A DNA stretch of 64,000 bases from Pseudomonas putida (lineage in GTDB: Bacteria; Pseudomonadota; Gammaproteobacteria; Pseudomonadales; Pseudomonadaceae). Every line of letters starts with the position of its first letter. Position 1 is the first letter of the stretch. The notes beneath the pieces are model-generated. The model searched no databases, had not been told where the DNA came from, and worked only from the letters and a program-made list of their open reading frames with translations. Position numbers and translations under genes: made by a program. The DNA lies in the NCBI GenBank assembly GCA_029953615.1, contig CP124529.1:4030501-4094500 (forward strand), in the 5' to 3' direction. Below, piece by piece: positions 45,249 through 54,108 of the stretch.

Positions 45249-46445
45249 TCATGCAGGGCATCGGCGTTTCCTGGCCGAATACGCTTCCTGTGCCAAGGTC
45301 AGCAGCACCGTCAGCAGCATGAACACGATCGATGCCATGAAGATGCCATGAGGCAGGCGTTGGTCGAGCATCCAGCCAAACGCCACTGGCCCGAGGGCAC
45401 CGCCGATGCTGAAGCCGGTCGAGACCAGCCCGAACGCTTTGCCCTCGGCGCCGCTCGGTGCCGCCGCCTTCACCAGCATGTCCCTCGACGGGGCGATGAT
45501 CCCGGTCAGCAAGCCAATGGCACCGAGAACCACCACCAACCCCCAGCCACGAAGTAGCCCCAGGGCCACCAGCGCCGTCAGTGCCGCGGCCAGGGCAAAG
45601 GCCAATGCCGCCACCAGGCCATGACGTCGGGTCCGGTCAGCCAGTGCTCCGCCGCATAGCACACCCACGGCACTGCTGAGCAGAAACGCCGTGAGCGCCG
45701 TGTTGGCCCAGGCCAGGGTCAGGCCTTGGCCCTGGACGAGCGCGGCTACGGAGAATTTCTCGATGGCACTGGTGCTCAGGTTGAGCAACATGAACAGCAC
45801 CGTCAGTACCCCGAGCATGGGGGTGAACAGTCGTACACGAGCTGTTGCGGGGCCAGCGCTGGCTGTGATTGCAGGCCTGGCGACCTGATAGACGCCACTG
45901 CCTGGCACCGATATCAACAGCAAGGCGGCCAGCCCCACTGCCGCGCCTGCAGCCAGGGCTGCCTGCGTGCCGCATACGGCGGCGATGCCGAGAAACACCG
46001 CTGGCGTTACCGCCGAGCCGAGGAAGCCGGCAAAAGTATGGATCGAGAACGACCGCCCCAGGCGGCCTTGTTCGATGCCGTTGGCCAGCAGCGCATAGTC
46101 GGCCGGGTGGTACACGCCATTGGCCAGGCCGGCCAGGGCCATCGCCACCAACAGCAGCGTGTAGCCGGGGCTGACAGCAACCAACAGGAAGCTGAAGCTG
46201 CCTAGCAGCAAGCCTGCCTTGAGCACCTTGCGCGCACCGTAGTGGTCGACGGCATAGCCCAGCGGCGCCTGCACCAGGGCGGAGACGATGTTGAACACGG
46301 CCAGGGCCACGCCGAGTTCGACGAACCCTACCCCCAGCAAGCCGGGGAGTACGGGTAGCAGCGCCGGGATCAGCATGATGTGCACATGGCTGACGAAGTG
46401 CACGGCAGCAATCTGGGTGAGAAGCTTGGGGCCAGCTTTGGGCAT
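45249..46445 (-). CDS. MFS transporter
   Basis: 398 residues from ATG 46445 (MPKAGPKLLTQIAAVHFVSH). Twelve hydrophobic helices are visible, with the MFS loop GYAVDHYGARKVLKAG between helices 2 and 3 and its counterpart GGALADRTRRHGLVAAL in the second half. The VHFVSHVHIMLIPALLP opening resembles FsrR/fosmidomycin-resistance-like MFS proteins. It lies 59 bases downstream of the BenE-like gene on the same strand and probably shares its transcript. The substrate is unknown; aromatic or organic acids are plausible given the neighbour. Confidence 0.83.
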   Translation of the reverse strand: MPKAGPKLLTQIAAVHFVSHVHIMLIPALLPVLPGLLGVGFVELGVALAVFNIVSALVQAPLGYAVDHYGARKVLKAGLLLGSFSFLLVAVSPGYTLLLVAMALAGLANGVYHPADYALLANGIEQGRLGRSFSIHTFAGFLGSAVTPAVFLGIAAVCGTQAALAAGAAVGLAALLLISVPGSGVYQVARPAITASAGPATARVRLFTPMLGVLTVLFMLLNLSTSAIEKFSVAALVQGQGLTLAWANTALTAFLLSSAVGVLCGGALADRTRRHGLVAALAFALAAALTALVALGLLRGWGLVVVLGAIGLLTGIIAPSRDMLVKAAAPSGAEGKAFGLVSTGFSIGGALGPVAFGWMLDQRLPHGIFMASIVFMLLTVLLTLAQEAYSARKRRCPA

Positions 46446-46504
46446 GTCGATACCTGTTGCAGGGCGTGCGCACCTGGCGCACGGCAGGGCAAGGGAAACC
46501 CCGC

Positions 46505-47719
46505 TTACCGGGGAGAGTGGCTGAAACCGGGGAATCGGCCGTTCAGTACGGCATAGGCCAGCAAGCCTATGACCAGCCCCCAGAACGCCCCGCCTATGCC
46601 AAACAGGCTGATGTTGGCCGCCGCCGCCAGGAAAGTGATCAGTGCTGCTTCGCGCGAACGGGCATCGACCATTGCGCTGGCCAGGCTGGTGCCGATGGTG
46701 CCCAGCAGGGCAAGGCCGGCCAACGTGGTGATGAAGGTAGCCGGCAGGGCCATGAACACACTGGCCAGGGTGACTCCGAACACCCCCACGAGGATGTAGC
46801 AGACACCGGCAGCGATACCCGCGACCCAGCGTTTGTCCGGGTCTTCGTGGGCTTCCTTGCCGGTGCAGATGGCGGCGGTGATGGCCGCGATGTTGAAGGC
46901 GTGGGAGCCGAACGGTGCCATCAGCAAAGACCCCAGGCCGGTGACCGCCACGATCGGGTTGGCGCTGGTCTTGAAACCGTCGTTGCGCAGCACCAGCATG
47001 CCGGGCATGTACTGGCCGGTGAGGGTGATCAGGAACAATGGCAGGGCCACACTCAGGGCGGCGTTTACGGAGAAGGTGGGCACGGTGAACACCGGCGAGG
47101 CGAATTCCAGCTTGAGTGTCGCCAGGTCCACCTGGCCCTGGAGTAGCAGGTAGCCCAGGCCCAGCAGCAGAATGCCTGGCACGGCATAGCGGGCGGTAAA
47201 ACGTTTGAACGCCACATAGGCCGCAATCAGCAACCCGGCCAGCGCGGGGTCGACCGACAGGCCACCGAATGCACCGATACCGAACTGCAACAGGATACCT
47301 GCCAGCAATCCGGCGGCAATCCCGCCGGGAATGACCCGCACCAGACGCTCGAAACAACCGGTCAGCCCCAGTATCACGAAACCGGCGGCCGACAGCAGGT
47401 AGGCACCAATGGCCTCGCTGTAGGGCACGCTGGCCAACGCCGTGACCAGGAACGCCGCGGCCGGCGTGGACCAGGCGGTGATCACCGGTTCGCGGCTGTA
47501 CCAGGACAGGGCCAGGCCACTGAGGCCGACGCCGATCGACACGGCCCAGACCCATGACGAGGTCAGTTCCGGGCTCAGCCCGGCCAGCCTGGCGGCCTGG
47601 AACACCAGGATGAAGGTGCCGCCGTAATTGACAATGACCGAAACGATTCCCGCCACCACGGGGTGAAGGATGTCGGTCAGCCGTAGCGGGGTTGAAGCGG
47701 TATGTGCAGGCGCGTCCAT
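46505..47719 (-). CDS. BenE-family benzoate/H+ symporter-like membrane protein
   Basis: 404 residues from ATG 47719. The BenE family features run through the protein: an N-terminal DILHPVVAGIVSVIVNYGGT, SREPVITAWSTPAAAFLV, IPGGIAAGLLAGILLQFGIG, LTGQYMPGMLVLRNDGF and a loop APFGSHAFNIAAITAAICTG typical of the uracil/xanthine permease-related fold. About 12 helices. It is divergent from a MocR regulator with a 100-base shared promoter region. The transported compound need not be benzoate, because no ben catabolic genes are adjacent. Confidence 0.87.
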   Translation of the reverse strand: MDAPAHTASTPLRLTDILHPVVAGIVSVIVNYGGTFILVFQAARLAGLSPELTSSWVWAVSIGVGLSGLALSWYSREPVITAWSTPAAAFLVTALASVPYSEAIGAYLLSAAGFVILGLTGCFERLVRVIPGGIAAGLLAGILLQFGIGAFGGLSVDPALAGLLIAAYVAFKRFTARYAVPGILLLGLGYLLLQGQVDLATLKLEFASPVFTVPTFSVNAALSVALPLFLITLTGQYMPGMLVLRNDGFKTSANPIVAVTGLGSLLMAPFGSHAFNIAAITAAICTGKEAHEDPDKRWVAGIAAGVCYILVGVFGVTLASVFMALPATFITTLAGLALLGTIGTSLASAMVDARSREAALITFLAAAANISLFGIGGAFWGLVIGLLAYAVLNGRFPGFSHSPR

Positions 47720-47819
47720 GGGGGGCTCCGGTGATCTGGCACAAGGGTTGGAAAGCCCGGTTTTTATAGCGCTAGAATGGAGGATTAGCCCAGCCACTTT
47801 TTCATATCTGGCCATACCA

Positions 47820-49331
47820 ATGTTCAAGCATGCACAGCTGGAATCAGTGAAAGCCTGGATCAGCGACCCGACGCGCCGATCGCTGCCCTTGCACGTACGG
47901 ATCCAGCGGGCGATACGCCAGCTGATTCTCGAAGGGGCGTTGCCGGTAGGGAAGGCCCTGCCTGCCTCGCGCGCGTTGGCGACCTCGCTGACGGTGTCGC
48001 GCGACACGGTGGAGGCCGCTTATGGCCAGTTGCATGCCGAGGGCTTCATCGAGCGCCGGGTAGGCAGCGGCAGTTTCGTTTCACCCCGTGCGCAGCAACT
48101 GCCAGCGCGCGCCCGCAGCCGACGGGTACAAGCCCTGGGCGAGCCGCCAGCGCTCAGCCGCCGGGGGCAGGCGCTGTGTCAGGATGGCGGGGTGCGCAAC
48201 TTCTTCTCACCGCGCCCGTTTGCGCCGGGTGTGGCAGAAACGCGCAACTTCCCCTTGCAGACCTGGGAAAAGCTGCAGCGGCAGGTATTCAAGGAACATG
48301 GCACCCAGGCGCTGCTGCACAGCAACGCGCAAGGCACCGAGCCACTGCGGCGGGCGATTGCCGATTACGTCAATCTCGAGCGTGGCGCACAGGCCACGGC
48401 CGATCGCGTGCTCATCCTCACCAGTTCGCAACAGGCGTTCAGCCTGTGTGCCCACGTGCTGGCCGATGCCGGCGACCAGGTGGTAATCGAAGACCCGGCG
48501 TACCACGGGGCCAGGAAGGCGCTAGCTCTTGCGGGCTTGCAGTGCATCCCCATAGCCGTGGACCCGGATGGCATGCAGGTGGCGCAGATCCCACGTTTGG
48601 CCGCCCATGCCAGGGCGGTTTTCCTGACCCCTTCGCACCAGTTCCCCACCGGCGTGACCTTGTCCCTGGACCGGCGCCTGGCGGTGATCGAGTGGGCACG
48701 TCAACAACGCGCCTGGATCATCGAGGACGACTACGACAGCGAGTTTCACTATGCCGGCAAGCCCACCGCCTGCGTGCAAGGCCTGGATGCCCACGACCGG
48801 ACGGTCTACATCGGCACGTTCACCAAGTCGCTGTTCGCCGGCTTGCGCATTGCCTACATGGTCCTGCCGCCGCAACTGGTCGGGCCGATGACCGCAGCGC
48901 GGACGTTGCAGGACGGGCATACGGCATCGTTGGCACAACTGACCCTGGCCAGGTTCATCGAAGGTGGGCACTTCGGTGCCCATGTGCGTTTGATGCGGGC
49001 GATCTATGCCGAGCGCCGCGATGCCCTGGCGGCGCTGGTGCAGGCGCAGTTGTCCGACTTTGTTGTCGCCCGCGTGCCGGCGGGTGGCATGCAGATGCCC
49101 TGTGTATTCACCAGGCCGATGCCTGAAGAACAGGTGGTGAAGGCGGCGCAGGCAGCAGGCATCGACCTGTTGGGGCTCAGTGCCCTGTATGCGTCGTCGA
49201 GGGGGGAGGCGGGAGTGTTGATGGGGTTTGCGGCGCATACCCCGGGCGAGCTGGCGCTGGCCGTGGCGAAACTGGCGAAGGTATTGCACCAGGTCGAGGC
49301 CAGCCAAGGCGGCGCAAGGCTGTTGCGGTGA
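47820..49331 (+). CDS. MocR-type regulator (GntR winged helix fused to aminotransferase-like domain)
   Basis: 503 residues from ATG 47820. The N-terminal GntR domain contains LPLHVRIQRAIRQLILEGAL, LPASRALATSLTVSRDTVE and FIERRVGSGSFV (about residues 20-85). The fold-type I aminotransferase domain follows, with the expected PLP lysine in YIGTFTKSLFAGLRIAY (near residue 336) and EDDYDSEFHYAGKP. MocR regulators sense PLP-bound amines or amino acids and usually control a divergent gene, here the BenE/MFS pair. The effector is unknown. Confidence 0.9.
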   Translation: MFKHAQLESVKAWISDPTRRSLPLHVRIQRAIRQLILEGALPVGKALPASRALATSLTVSRDTVEAAYGQLHAEGFIERRVGSGSFVSPRAQQLPARARSRRVQALGEPPALSRRGQALCQDGGVRNFFSPRPFAPGVAETRNFPLQTWEKLQRQVFKEHGTQALLHSNAQGTEPLRRAIADYVNLERGAQATADRVLILTSSQQAFSLCAHVLADAGDQVVIEDPAYHGARKALALAGLQCIPIAVDPDGMQVAQIPRLAAHARAVFLTPSHQFPTGVTLSLDRRLAVIEWARQQRAWIIEDDYDSEFHYAGKPTACVQGLDAHDRTVYIGTFTKSLFAGLRIAYMVLPPQLVGPMTAARTLQDGHTASLAQLTLARFIEGGHFGAHVRLMRAIYAERRDALAALVQAQLSDFVVARVPAGGMQMPCVFTRPMPEEQVVKAAQAAGIDLLGLSALYASSRGEAGVLMGFAAHTPGELALAVAKLAKVLHQVEASQGGARLLR

Positions 49332-49368
49332 GGCCCGGCAGCAGGACGCCACCGGGCAGTTATCGCGG

Positions 49369-50256
49369 TCAGTTGGCCAGTTCTACCAGCAGGCTTTTCA
49401 GATGGTCGCTGCCTTGCGCATCCAGCGGCTGCAGGGGCAGGCGTGCAGCGCCGACAGCGTGGCCGAGCATGTTCAAACCGGCCTTGATGGTGGTGGGCAG
49501 GCCACGGCGGGTGATGTACTCCAGCAGTTCGTACTGGCGGTAGAACAGCGCGCGGGCTTCGGCCAGGTTGCCTTGCTGCACTGCGTCCCACAGCCCCAGG
49601 TTCAGCGCCGGGATCAGGTTGGGCGCGGCGGTGCACCAGCCTGTGGCGCCAGCTACCAGGGCTTCCAGTGTGAGCGGATTGCAACCGTTGTAGAAGGCCA
49701 CCTGGCCATCGGAGGCCTTGAACAGACGGTGCATGCGCTGGATGTCGCCGGTGCTTTCCTTGACCATGGTCACATTGGGCACTTCGCCGAGGATGCGCAG
49801 GATCAGCTCCACCGAGAGGTCGGTGCCGCTGGTGCCCGGGTTGTTGTAGAGCATGATCGGAATGTCGATGGCCGTACCCACCGCCTTGTAATGGGCAACC
49901 ACTTCGGCTTCGGTGAGCTTCCAGTAGGAGATGGGCAGCACCATCACCGCTGTGGCACCGCATGCCTGTGCCAGGCGGGCGCGTTGCACGGTGCGCGCGG
50001 TGGTCAGGTCGGAGACGCTGACCACGCTGGGCACGCGGCCGGCAATGCGCGCCTGGCTGAAGCGCACCACGGTTTCCCATTCGCTGTCGGACAGGTAGGC
50101 GCCTTCGCCGGTGCTGCCCAGCGGTGCGATGGCGTGCACGCCGTCTTCTATCAGGCGGTCGATGGACAGGCCCAGGGCATCCAGGTCGAGCGCGCCGTCT
50201 GCCGTGAAGGGAGTGATGGTGTAGCCGATAACGCCGCGAATTACAGGTGTAGACAT
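49369..50256 (-). CDS. DapA/N-acetylneuraminate lyase-family aldolase
   Basis: 295 residues. A class I aldolase TIM barrel with IAPLGSTGEGAYLSDSEW (phosphate/carboxylate loop), Tyr137 in IMLYNNPGTSGTD and the Schiff-base Lys166 in VTMVKESTGD. The true lysine-biosynthesis dapA would not be expected in a catabolic cluster, so this is probably a 2-keto-acid lyase or hydratase-aldolase relative. It lies 44 bases downstream of a class II aldolase gene on the same strand. The substrate is unknown. Confidence 0.85.
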   Translation of the reverse strand: MSTPVIRGVIGYTITPFTADGALDLDALGLSIDRLIEDGVHAIAPLGSTGEGAYLSDSEWETVVRFSQARIAGRVPSVVSVSDLTTARTVQRARLAQACGATAVMVLPISYWKLTEAEVVAHYKAVGTAIDIPIMLYNNPGTSGTDLSVELILRILGEVPNVTMVKESTGDIQRMHRLFKASDGQVAFYNGCNPLTLEALVAGATGWCTAAPNLIPALNLGLWDAVQQGNLAEARALFYRQYELLEYITRRGLPTTIKAGLNMLGHAVGAARLPLQPLDAQGSDHLKSLLVELAN

Positions 50257-50300
50257 AACCAGGCACCTTTGCCGTTGTTGGGGAAAGAGTACAGCTTCAG

Positions 50301-51083
50301 TCAGCCCAGGCAGTCGCCATGGGCACGCAAGGCACGGCGCGCGTAATAGCTGAACGCGGCACCATGACGTTTGGGGGTGGAGATCCAGTCGTGGGCTTCC
50401 TTGCCCAGGGCATCCGGAATCGGGCGAATTTCACCGGCGCCCATGGCCAGCAGCTGCATCTTTGCCGCGCGCTCGAACAGCATGGCAAGGACGCAGGCTT
50501 CCTCGATCGAGCGGCCGGCGATCAGCAAGCCGTGGTGGGAAAGCAGGATCGCGCGCTTGTCGCCGATCGCCCTGGAGATGATTTCACCTTCTTCGTTGCC
50601 CACAGGTACGCCAGGCCATTCCTTGAGGAACGCGCAGTCGTCGAACAGTGGGCAAAGGTCCATGTGCGAGATTGCCAGTGGCACTTCCAGCATCGACAGG
50701 GCGGCGCTGTGCAGTGGGTGGGTGTGGATGATGCAATTGACGTCGGGGCGTGCGCGGTACAGCCAGCTATGGAAGCGGTTGGCCGGGTTTGCCATGCCGC
50801 GGCCTTGCAGCACGGTGAGGTCTTCGTCGACCACCAGCAGGTTGGAAGCGGCGATCTCGTCGAAGCCCAGGCCAAGTTGTTGCGTGTAGTAGGTGCCAGG
50901 CTGCTCGGCGCGGGCGGTGATCTGCCCGGCCAGGCCGGAATCGTGGCCGCCGTCGAACAGAATGCGGCAGGTGAGGGCGAGTTTCTGTCGAGGGGTGTAG
51001 GTGTTGTCGGCCAGCGCCGTCAGCATCTGCTGCTGGGCGAGTTTGACGAGCTGGTCCTTGGGGGTCTGCATGGTGGTCGTCAT
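50301..51083 (-). CDS. Class II aldolase/adducin-family protein
   Basis: 260 residues from ATG 51083 (CAGGT ribosome site; ATG 51098 is an alternative). The zinc-binding motif is NCIIHTHPLHSAAL with a further pair in LLSHHGLLIAG, and RILFDGGHDSGLAGQITAR is the N-terminal substrate loop of this group. Members are fuculose- or ribulose-phosphate aldolases, decarboxylases or demethylases of keto-acid side chains. It pairs with the DapA-like gene and is divergent from an acyl-CoA ligase gene across a 236-base gap holding a strong palindrome. Confidence 0.87.
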   Translation of the reverse strand: MTTTMQTPKDQLVKLAQQQMLTALADNTYTPRQKLALTCRILFDGGHDSGLAGQITARAEQPGTYYTQQLGLGFDEIAASNLLVVDEDLTVLQGRGMANPANRFHSWLYRARPDVNCIIHTHPLHSAALSMLEVPLAISHMDLCPLFDDCAFLKEWPGVPVGNEEGEIISRAIGDKRAILLSHHGLLIAGRSIEEACVLAMLFERAAKMQLLAMGAGEIRPIPDALGKEAHDWISTPKRHGAAFSYYARRALRAHGDCLG

Positions 51084-51138
51084 GGGCTGTACCTGCATGA
51101 AGGGCCTATACGGGCTGATTGGCGCGAAGCGCTATCAG

Positions 51139-51191
51139 GACACAAAATCGATATTAATGACACAAAGTGTCATTTGCAAGCGATGTGTCAT
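51139..51191. promoter_or_regulatory. Nested operator: GACAC/GTGTC half-sites between divergent catabolic genes
   Basis: AATGACAC (51156-51163) and GTGTCATT (51167-51174) form a 19-base palindrome around AAA. A third half-site GTGTCAT (51185-51191) and a fourth, GGACAC (51138-51143), lie nearly symmetrically outside it. The block sits between the class II aldolase gene (minus) and the acyl-CoA ligase gene (plus), so one regulator could control both sides. The binder is unknown; the LysR gene at 55429-56361 is one candidate. Nothing else is seen in the gap apart from the AT-rich promoter sequence. Confidence 0.6.
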
Positions 51192-51319
51192 CGCCACTGC
51201 CGTTCATGCGATGTGGTCCAGTGCAAACCGTTATGGCCCGCATACGTAACTGGTATTACTTGCTCGGACCGCACGCTGTTTAGCATCGACCGGGTCTTAA
51301 CCGCGACGAGAACAACAAC

Positions 51320-52867
51320 GTGAACCTCGCAACCCTAACCAGTCGAAGTGCAAGATACTGGCCCGAGCGCTTGGCGGTGATCGACCGCCACACCCGCCTC
51401 ACCTTCGCCCAGCTTGAACAGCGGACCAATCAATTGGCCTCGGCCTTGTTGGCCCATGGCATTGCCGGCGGCGAACATGTCGCGATCCTGGCTCCCAACC
51501 GGGTCGAGCTGGTGGAGGCTGAGGTGGCTTTCTACAAGGCCGGCCTGGTCAAGGTCCCGGTCAATGCACGCCTGGCGCTGGATGAAGTGATCCAGGTACT
51601 GAACGACGCCTGCAGCGTCGCGCTGATCGCCGACCCGCAAGCTGCCGAGGCTTTGCTGGCGCGCAGGCAGGAGGTGCCTGCGCTACGCCTGATCGTTACC
51701 CTCGGCGAGCAGGGCGGCGACATTGGCTACGGCGCGTTGCTGGCCCAAGGCAGCAGCGAGCCGGTCAGTTGCGATCTGCCTGACGATGCATTGGCTGTAT
51801 TGCACTACACCTCGGGCAGCTCCGGTGTGCTCAAGGCAGCAATGCTCAGCGTCGGCAACCGCAAGGCGCTGATCCGCAAGAGCATCGCCAGCCCCACCCG
51901 GCGTGCCGGCCCAGGCGACATCATGGCCCACGTCGGCCCCATCACCCATGCCAGCGGCATGCAGCTGATGCCGCTGCTGGCGGTGGGTGCCTGCAGTCTG
52001 TTGCTGGAACGCTACGATGACCAGTTGCTGCTCGAGACCATCCAGCGCGAGCGCGTGACCCGGTTGTTCCTGGTGCCGGCCATGATCAACCGTCTGGTCA
52101 ATTTCCCCGGGGTCGAGCGCTATGACCTGAGCAGCCTGCGCTTGGTGATGTATGGCGCAGCGCCAATGGCGCCAGCGCTGGTCAAGCGGGCTATCGAAGT
52201 GTTCGGGCCGATTCTGGCCCAGGGCTACGGCGCTGGCGAAACCTGCTCGCTGGTGACGGTGCTGACCGAGCAGGACCACCTGTGCGAAGGCGGCGACTAC
52301 CGCCGGCTGGCCTCGTGCGGACGATGCTACTTCGAGACCGACCTGCGTGTAGTGGACGACGATTTCCGCGATGTCCAGCCAGGCGAGGTGGGCGAGATCG
52401 TGGTCAAGGGACCGGACATCATGCAAGGCTACTGGCGCGCACCGCATCTCACCGCCGAGGTTATGCGTGATGGCTACTACCTCACCGGCGACCTGGCCAC
52501 GGTGGACCAGCAGGGTTACGTGTTCATCGTCGACCGCAAGAAGGAAATGATCATTTCCGGTGGCTTCAACATCTACCCCAGCGAAGTCGAACAGGTGCTC
52601 TACAGCCTGCCGCAAGTGTTCGAGGCTGCCGTGGTGGGCGTGCCCGACGAGCAGTGGGGCGAAGCGGTGCGGGCAGTGATCGTGCTCAAGCCTGGCATGC
52701 AGTTACAGGAGCACGAGGTGATCGAGCATTGCGCCCAGGCTCTTGCCGGGTTCAAGAAACCGCGTGGGGTGGATTTCGTCAGCGAGCTGCCGAAGAACCC
52801 CAACGGCAAGGTGGTGCGCCGCCTGATTCGAGACGCCTACTGGCAAAACAGCGAACGCCGCATCTGA
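51320..52867 (+). CDS. Acyl-CoA synthetase (AMP-forming ligase)
   Basis: 515 residues, starting with GTG at 51320. ANL-superfamily motifs: P-loop HYTSGSSGVLKAAML (A3, slightly atypical), GYGAGETCSL (A5), YLTGDLATVDQQGYVFI (A7), DRKKEMIISGGFNIYPSEVE (A8) and the catalytic lysine in PKNPNGKVVRRLI (A10). It activates a carboxylic acid to its CoA thioester. Followed 14 bases later by an acyl-CoA dehydrogenase gene and then an MFS gene, it probably opens degradation of an imported carboxylate. The chain length or ring type cannot be told. Confidence 0.9.
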   Translation: MNLATLTSRSARYWPERLAVIDRHTRLTFAQLEQRTNQLASALLAHGIAGGEHVAILAPNRVELVEAEVAFYKAGLVKVPVNARLALDEVIQVLNDACSVALIADPQAAEALLARRQEVPALRLIVTLGEQGGDIGYGALLAQGSSEPVSCDLPDDALAVLHYTSGSSGVLKAAMLSVGNRKALIRKSIASPTRRAGPGDIMAHVGPITHASGMQLMPLLAVGACSLLLERYDDQLLLETIQRERVTRLFLVPAMINRLVNFPGVERYDLSSLRLVMYGAAPMAPALVKRAIEVFGPILAQGYGAGETCSLVTVLTEQDHLCEGGDYRRLASCGRCYFETDLRVVDDDFRDVQPGEVGEIVVKGPDIMQGYWRAPHLTAEVMRDGYYLTGDLATVDQQGYVFIVDRKKEMIISGGFNIYPSEVEQVLYSLPQVFEAAVVGVPDEQWGEAVRAVIVLKPGMQLQEHEVIEHCAQALAGFKKPRGVDFVSELPKNPNGKVVRRLIRDAYWQNSERRI

Positions 52868-52881
52868 CCTGAGGAATTGCC

Positions 52882-54048
52882 ATGTATCAGCCAAGCGAAA
52901 AGGCCAAACAGATCATCGAGGCCATCGGCGGCTTCGTTCGCAACGAAATCCTGCCCCTGGAACAACGCGCCGGCCTCAGCTGGGCCGAACCGCACCCGCG
53001 TGAGGTGCTGCAACAGGTGTGGCAACGCTCGTGCGAGCAGGGCTTCTACAACATCATGCTGCCCGAAACGATTGGCGGTGCGGGTTTGAGCGTGTCCGAC
53101 CTGTGTGCGGTGAAGGAGGCCACGGTGCTGACGGGCTCCATGCTGGCGCCGCACATTCTCGGCGAGCTTTCCGGGCCGCCGCGAGTCGGCCACCTGTTCA
53201 AGGTGGCCAGTCCGGGCCAGATCGAGGCTTTCCTGCAGCCGGTGTGCCGAGCCGAAAAGGCCGTGTGCTTCGCGTTGACCGAAAGTGAAGCCGGGTCCGA
53301 TGCAACGGCGATCAGGACTACCGCCCGGCGCGACGGCGAGCATTACGTGCTGAGCGGGGCCAAGCGCTACATTTCCGGGGCGCCTTATGCCGATATCGCA
53401 ATACTGCTCGCGGTCACCGGCCCCGGGCGTGGCGCCCAGGGGATCTCGGCGTTCTTTGTCGAGCTGGATGCGCCGGGCGTGCGGGTGGAAAGCGATTACT
53501 CGGTCATGTCCGGTGGCGGCGCCCATGGCGACATCCTTCTCGATGAGGTGCGAGTGCCGGTGGCCAACCGAATTGGCGAGGAGGGGCAGGGCTTCAAGCT
53601 GGCAATGGGGCGCATCACTCTCAATCGTCTGCTGCATTGCCCAACCATGCTGGGCCTGGCGGGCCTGGCGCTGAACCTGACGGTCGACTACGCCCGCACA
53701 CGCAAGCAGTTTGGTCAGCCGATCGCGATGTTCCAGTCGATCAATCACATGATCGCCGACATGGCCACCGAACTGCACGCGGCACGCAGCATGGTATATG
53801 CCACTGCCGCGGTGAACGACGCCGGTGGCGATATCCGCACCCAGGCGCCGATGTGCAAGCTGTTCGTATCGGAAACGGCCTTCCGTATCGCCGACCGCGC
53901 GGTGCAGATTCATGGGGGGGCCGGGCTGTTGCGGGGCAACCCGGTGGAGTGGATCTTCCGTGCGACCCGTATGATGCGCATTCTTACCGGGACCAGCGAA
54001 ATCCAGCGCAACACCATTGCCAAGGGCGTGCTCATGCCCGAGCAGTGA
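52882..54048 (+). CDS. Acyl-CoA dehydrogenase
   Basis: 388 residues. ACAD signatures: CFALTESEAGSDATAIRTTA (FAD-binding), GAKRYISGAPYADIAIL, GGGAHGDILLDEVRVP, and the C-terminal RMMRILTGTSEIQRNTIAKG. It oxidises the CoA ester made by the preceding ligase to the 2,3-enoyl-CoA, passing electrons to ETF. It belongs to the ligase-ACAD-MFS transcript. The exact substrate is unknown. Confidence 0.92.
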   Translation: MYQPSEKAKQIIEAIGGFVRNEILPLEQRAGLSWAEPHPREVLQQVWQRSCEQGFYNIMLPETIGGAGLSVSDLCAVKEATVLTGSMLAPHILGELSGPPRVGHLFKVASPGQIEAFLQPVCRAEKAVCFALTESEAGSDATAIRTTARRDGEHYVLSGAKRYISGAPYADIAILLAVTGPGRGAQGISAFFVELDAPGVRVESDYSVMSGGGAHGDILLDEVRVPVANRIGEEGQGFKLAMGRITLNRLLHCPTMLGLAGLALNLTVDYARTRKQFGQPIAMFQSINHMIADMATELHAARSMVYATAAVNDAGGDIRTQAPMCKLFVSETAFRIADRAVQIHGGAGLLRGNPVEWIFRATRMMRILTGTSEIQRNTIAKGVLMPEQ

Positions 54049-54108
54049 AACTGCACGCCCGGTCTCGAGTGGCCGGGCTCTCCCACAAGAACAATAAGAG
54101 AGATCGAC

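Noticed and set aside
49369..50256. Biosynthetic dapA
   Set aside because: The gene lies with catabolic genes and a class II aldolase; the broad DapA/NAL family includes many catabolic lyases, so no symbol was given.
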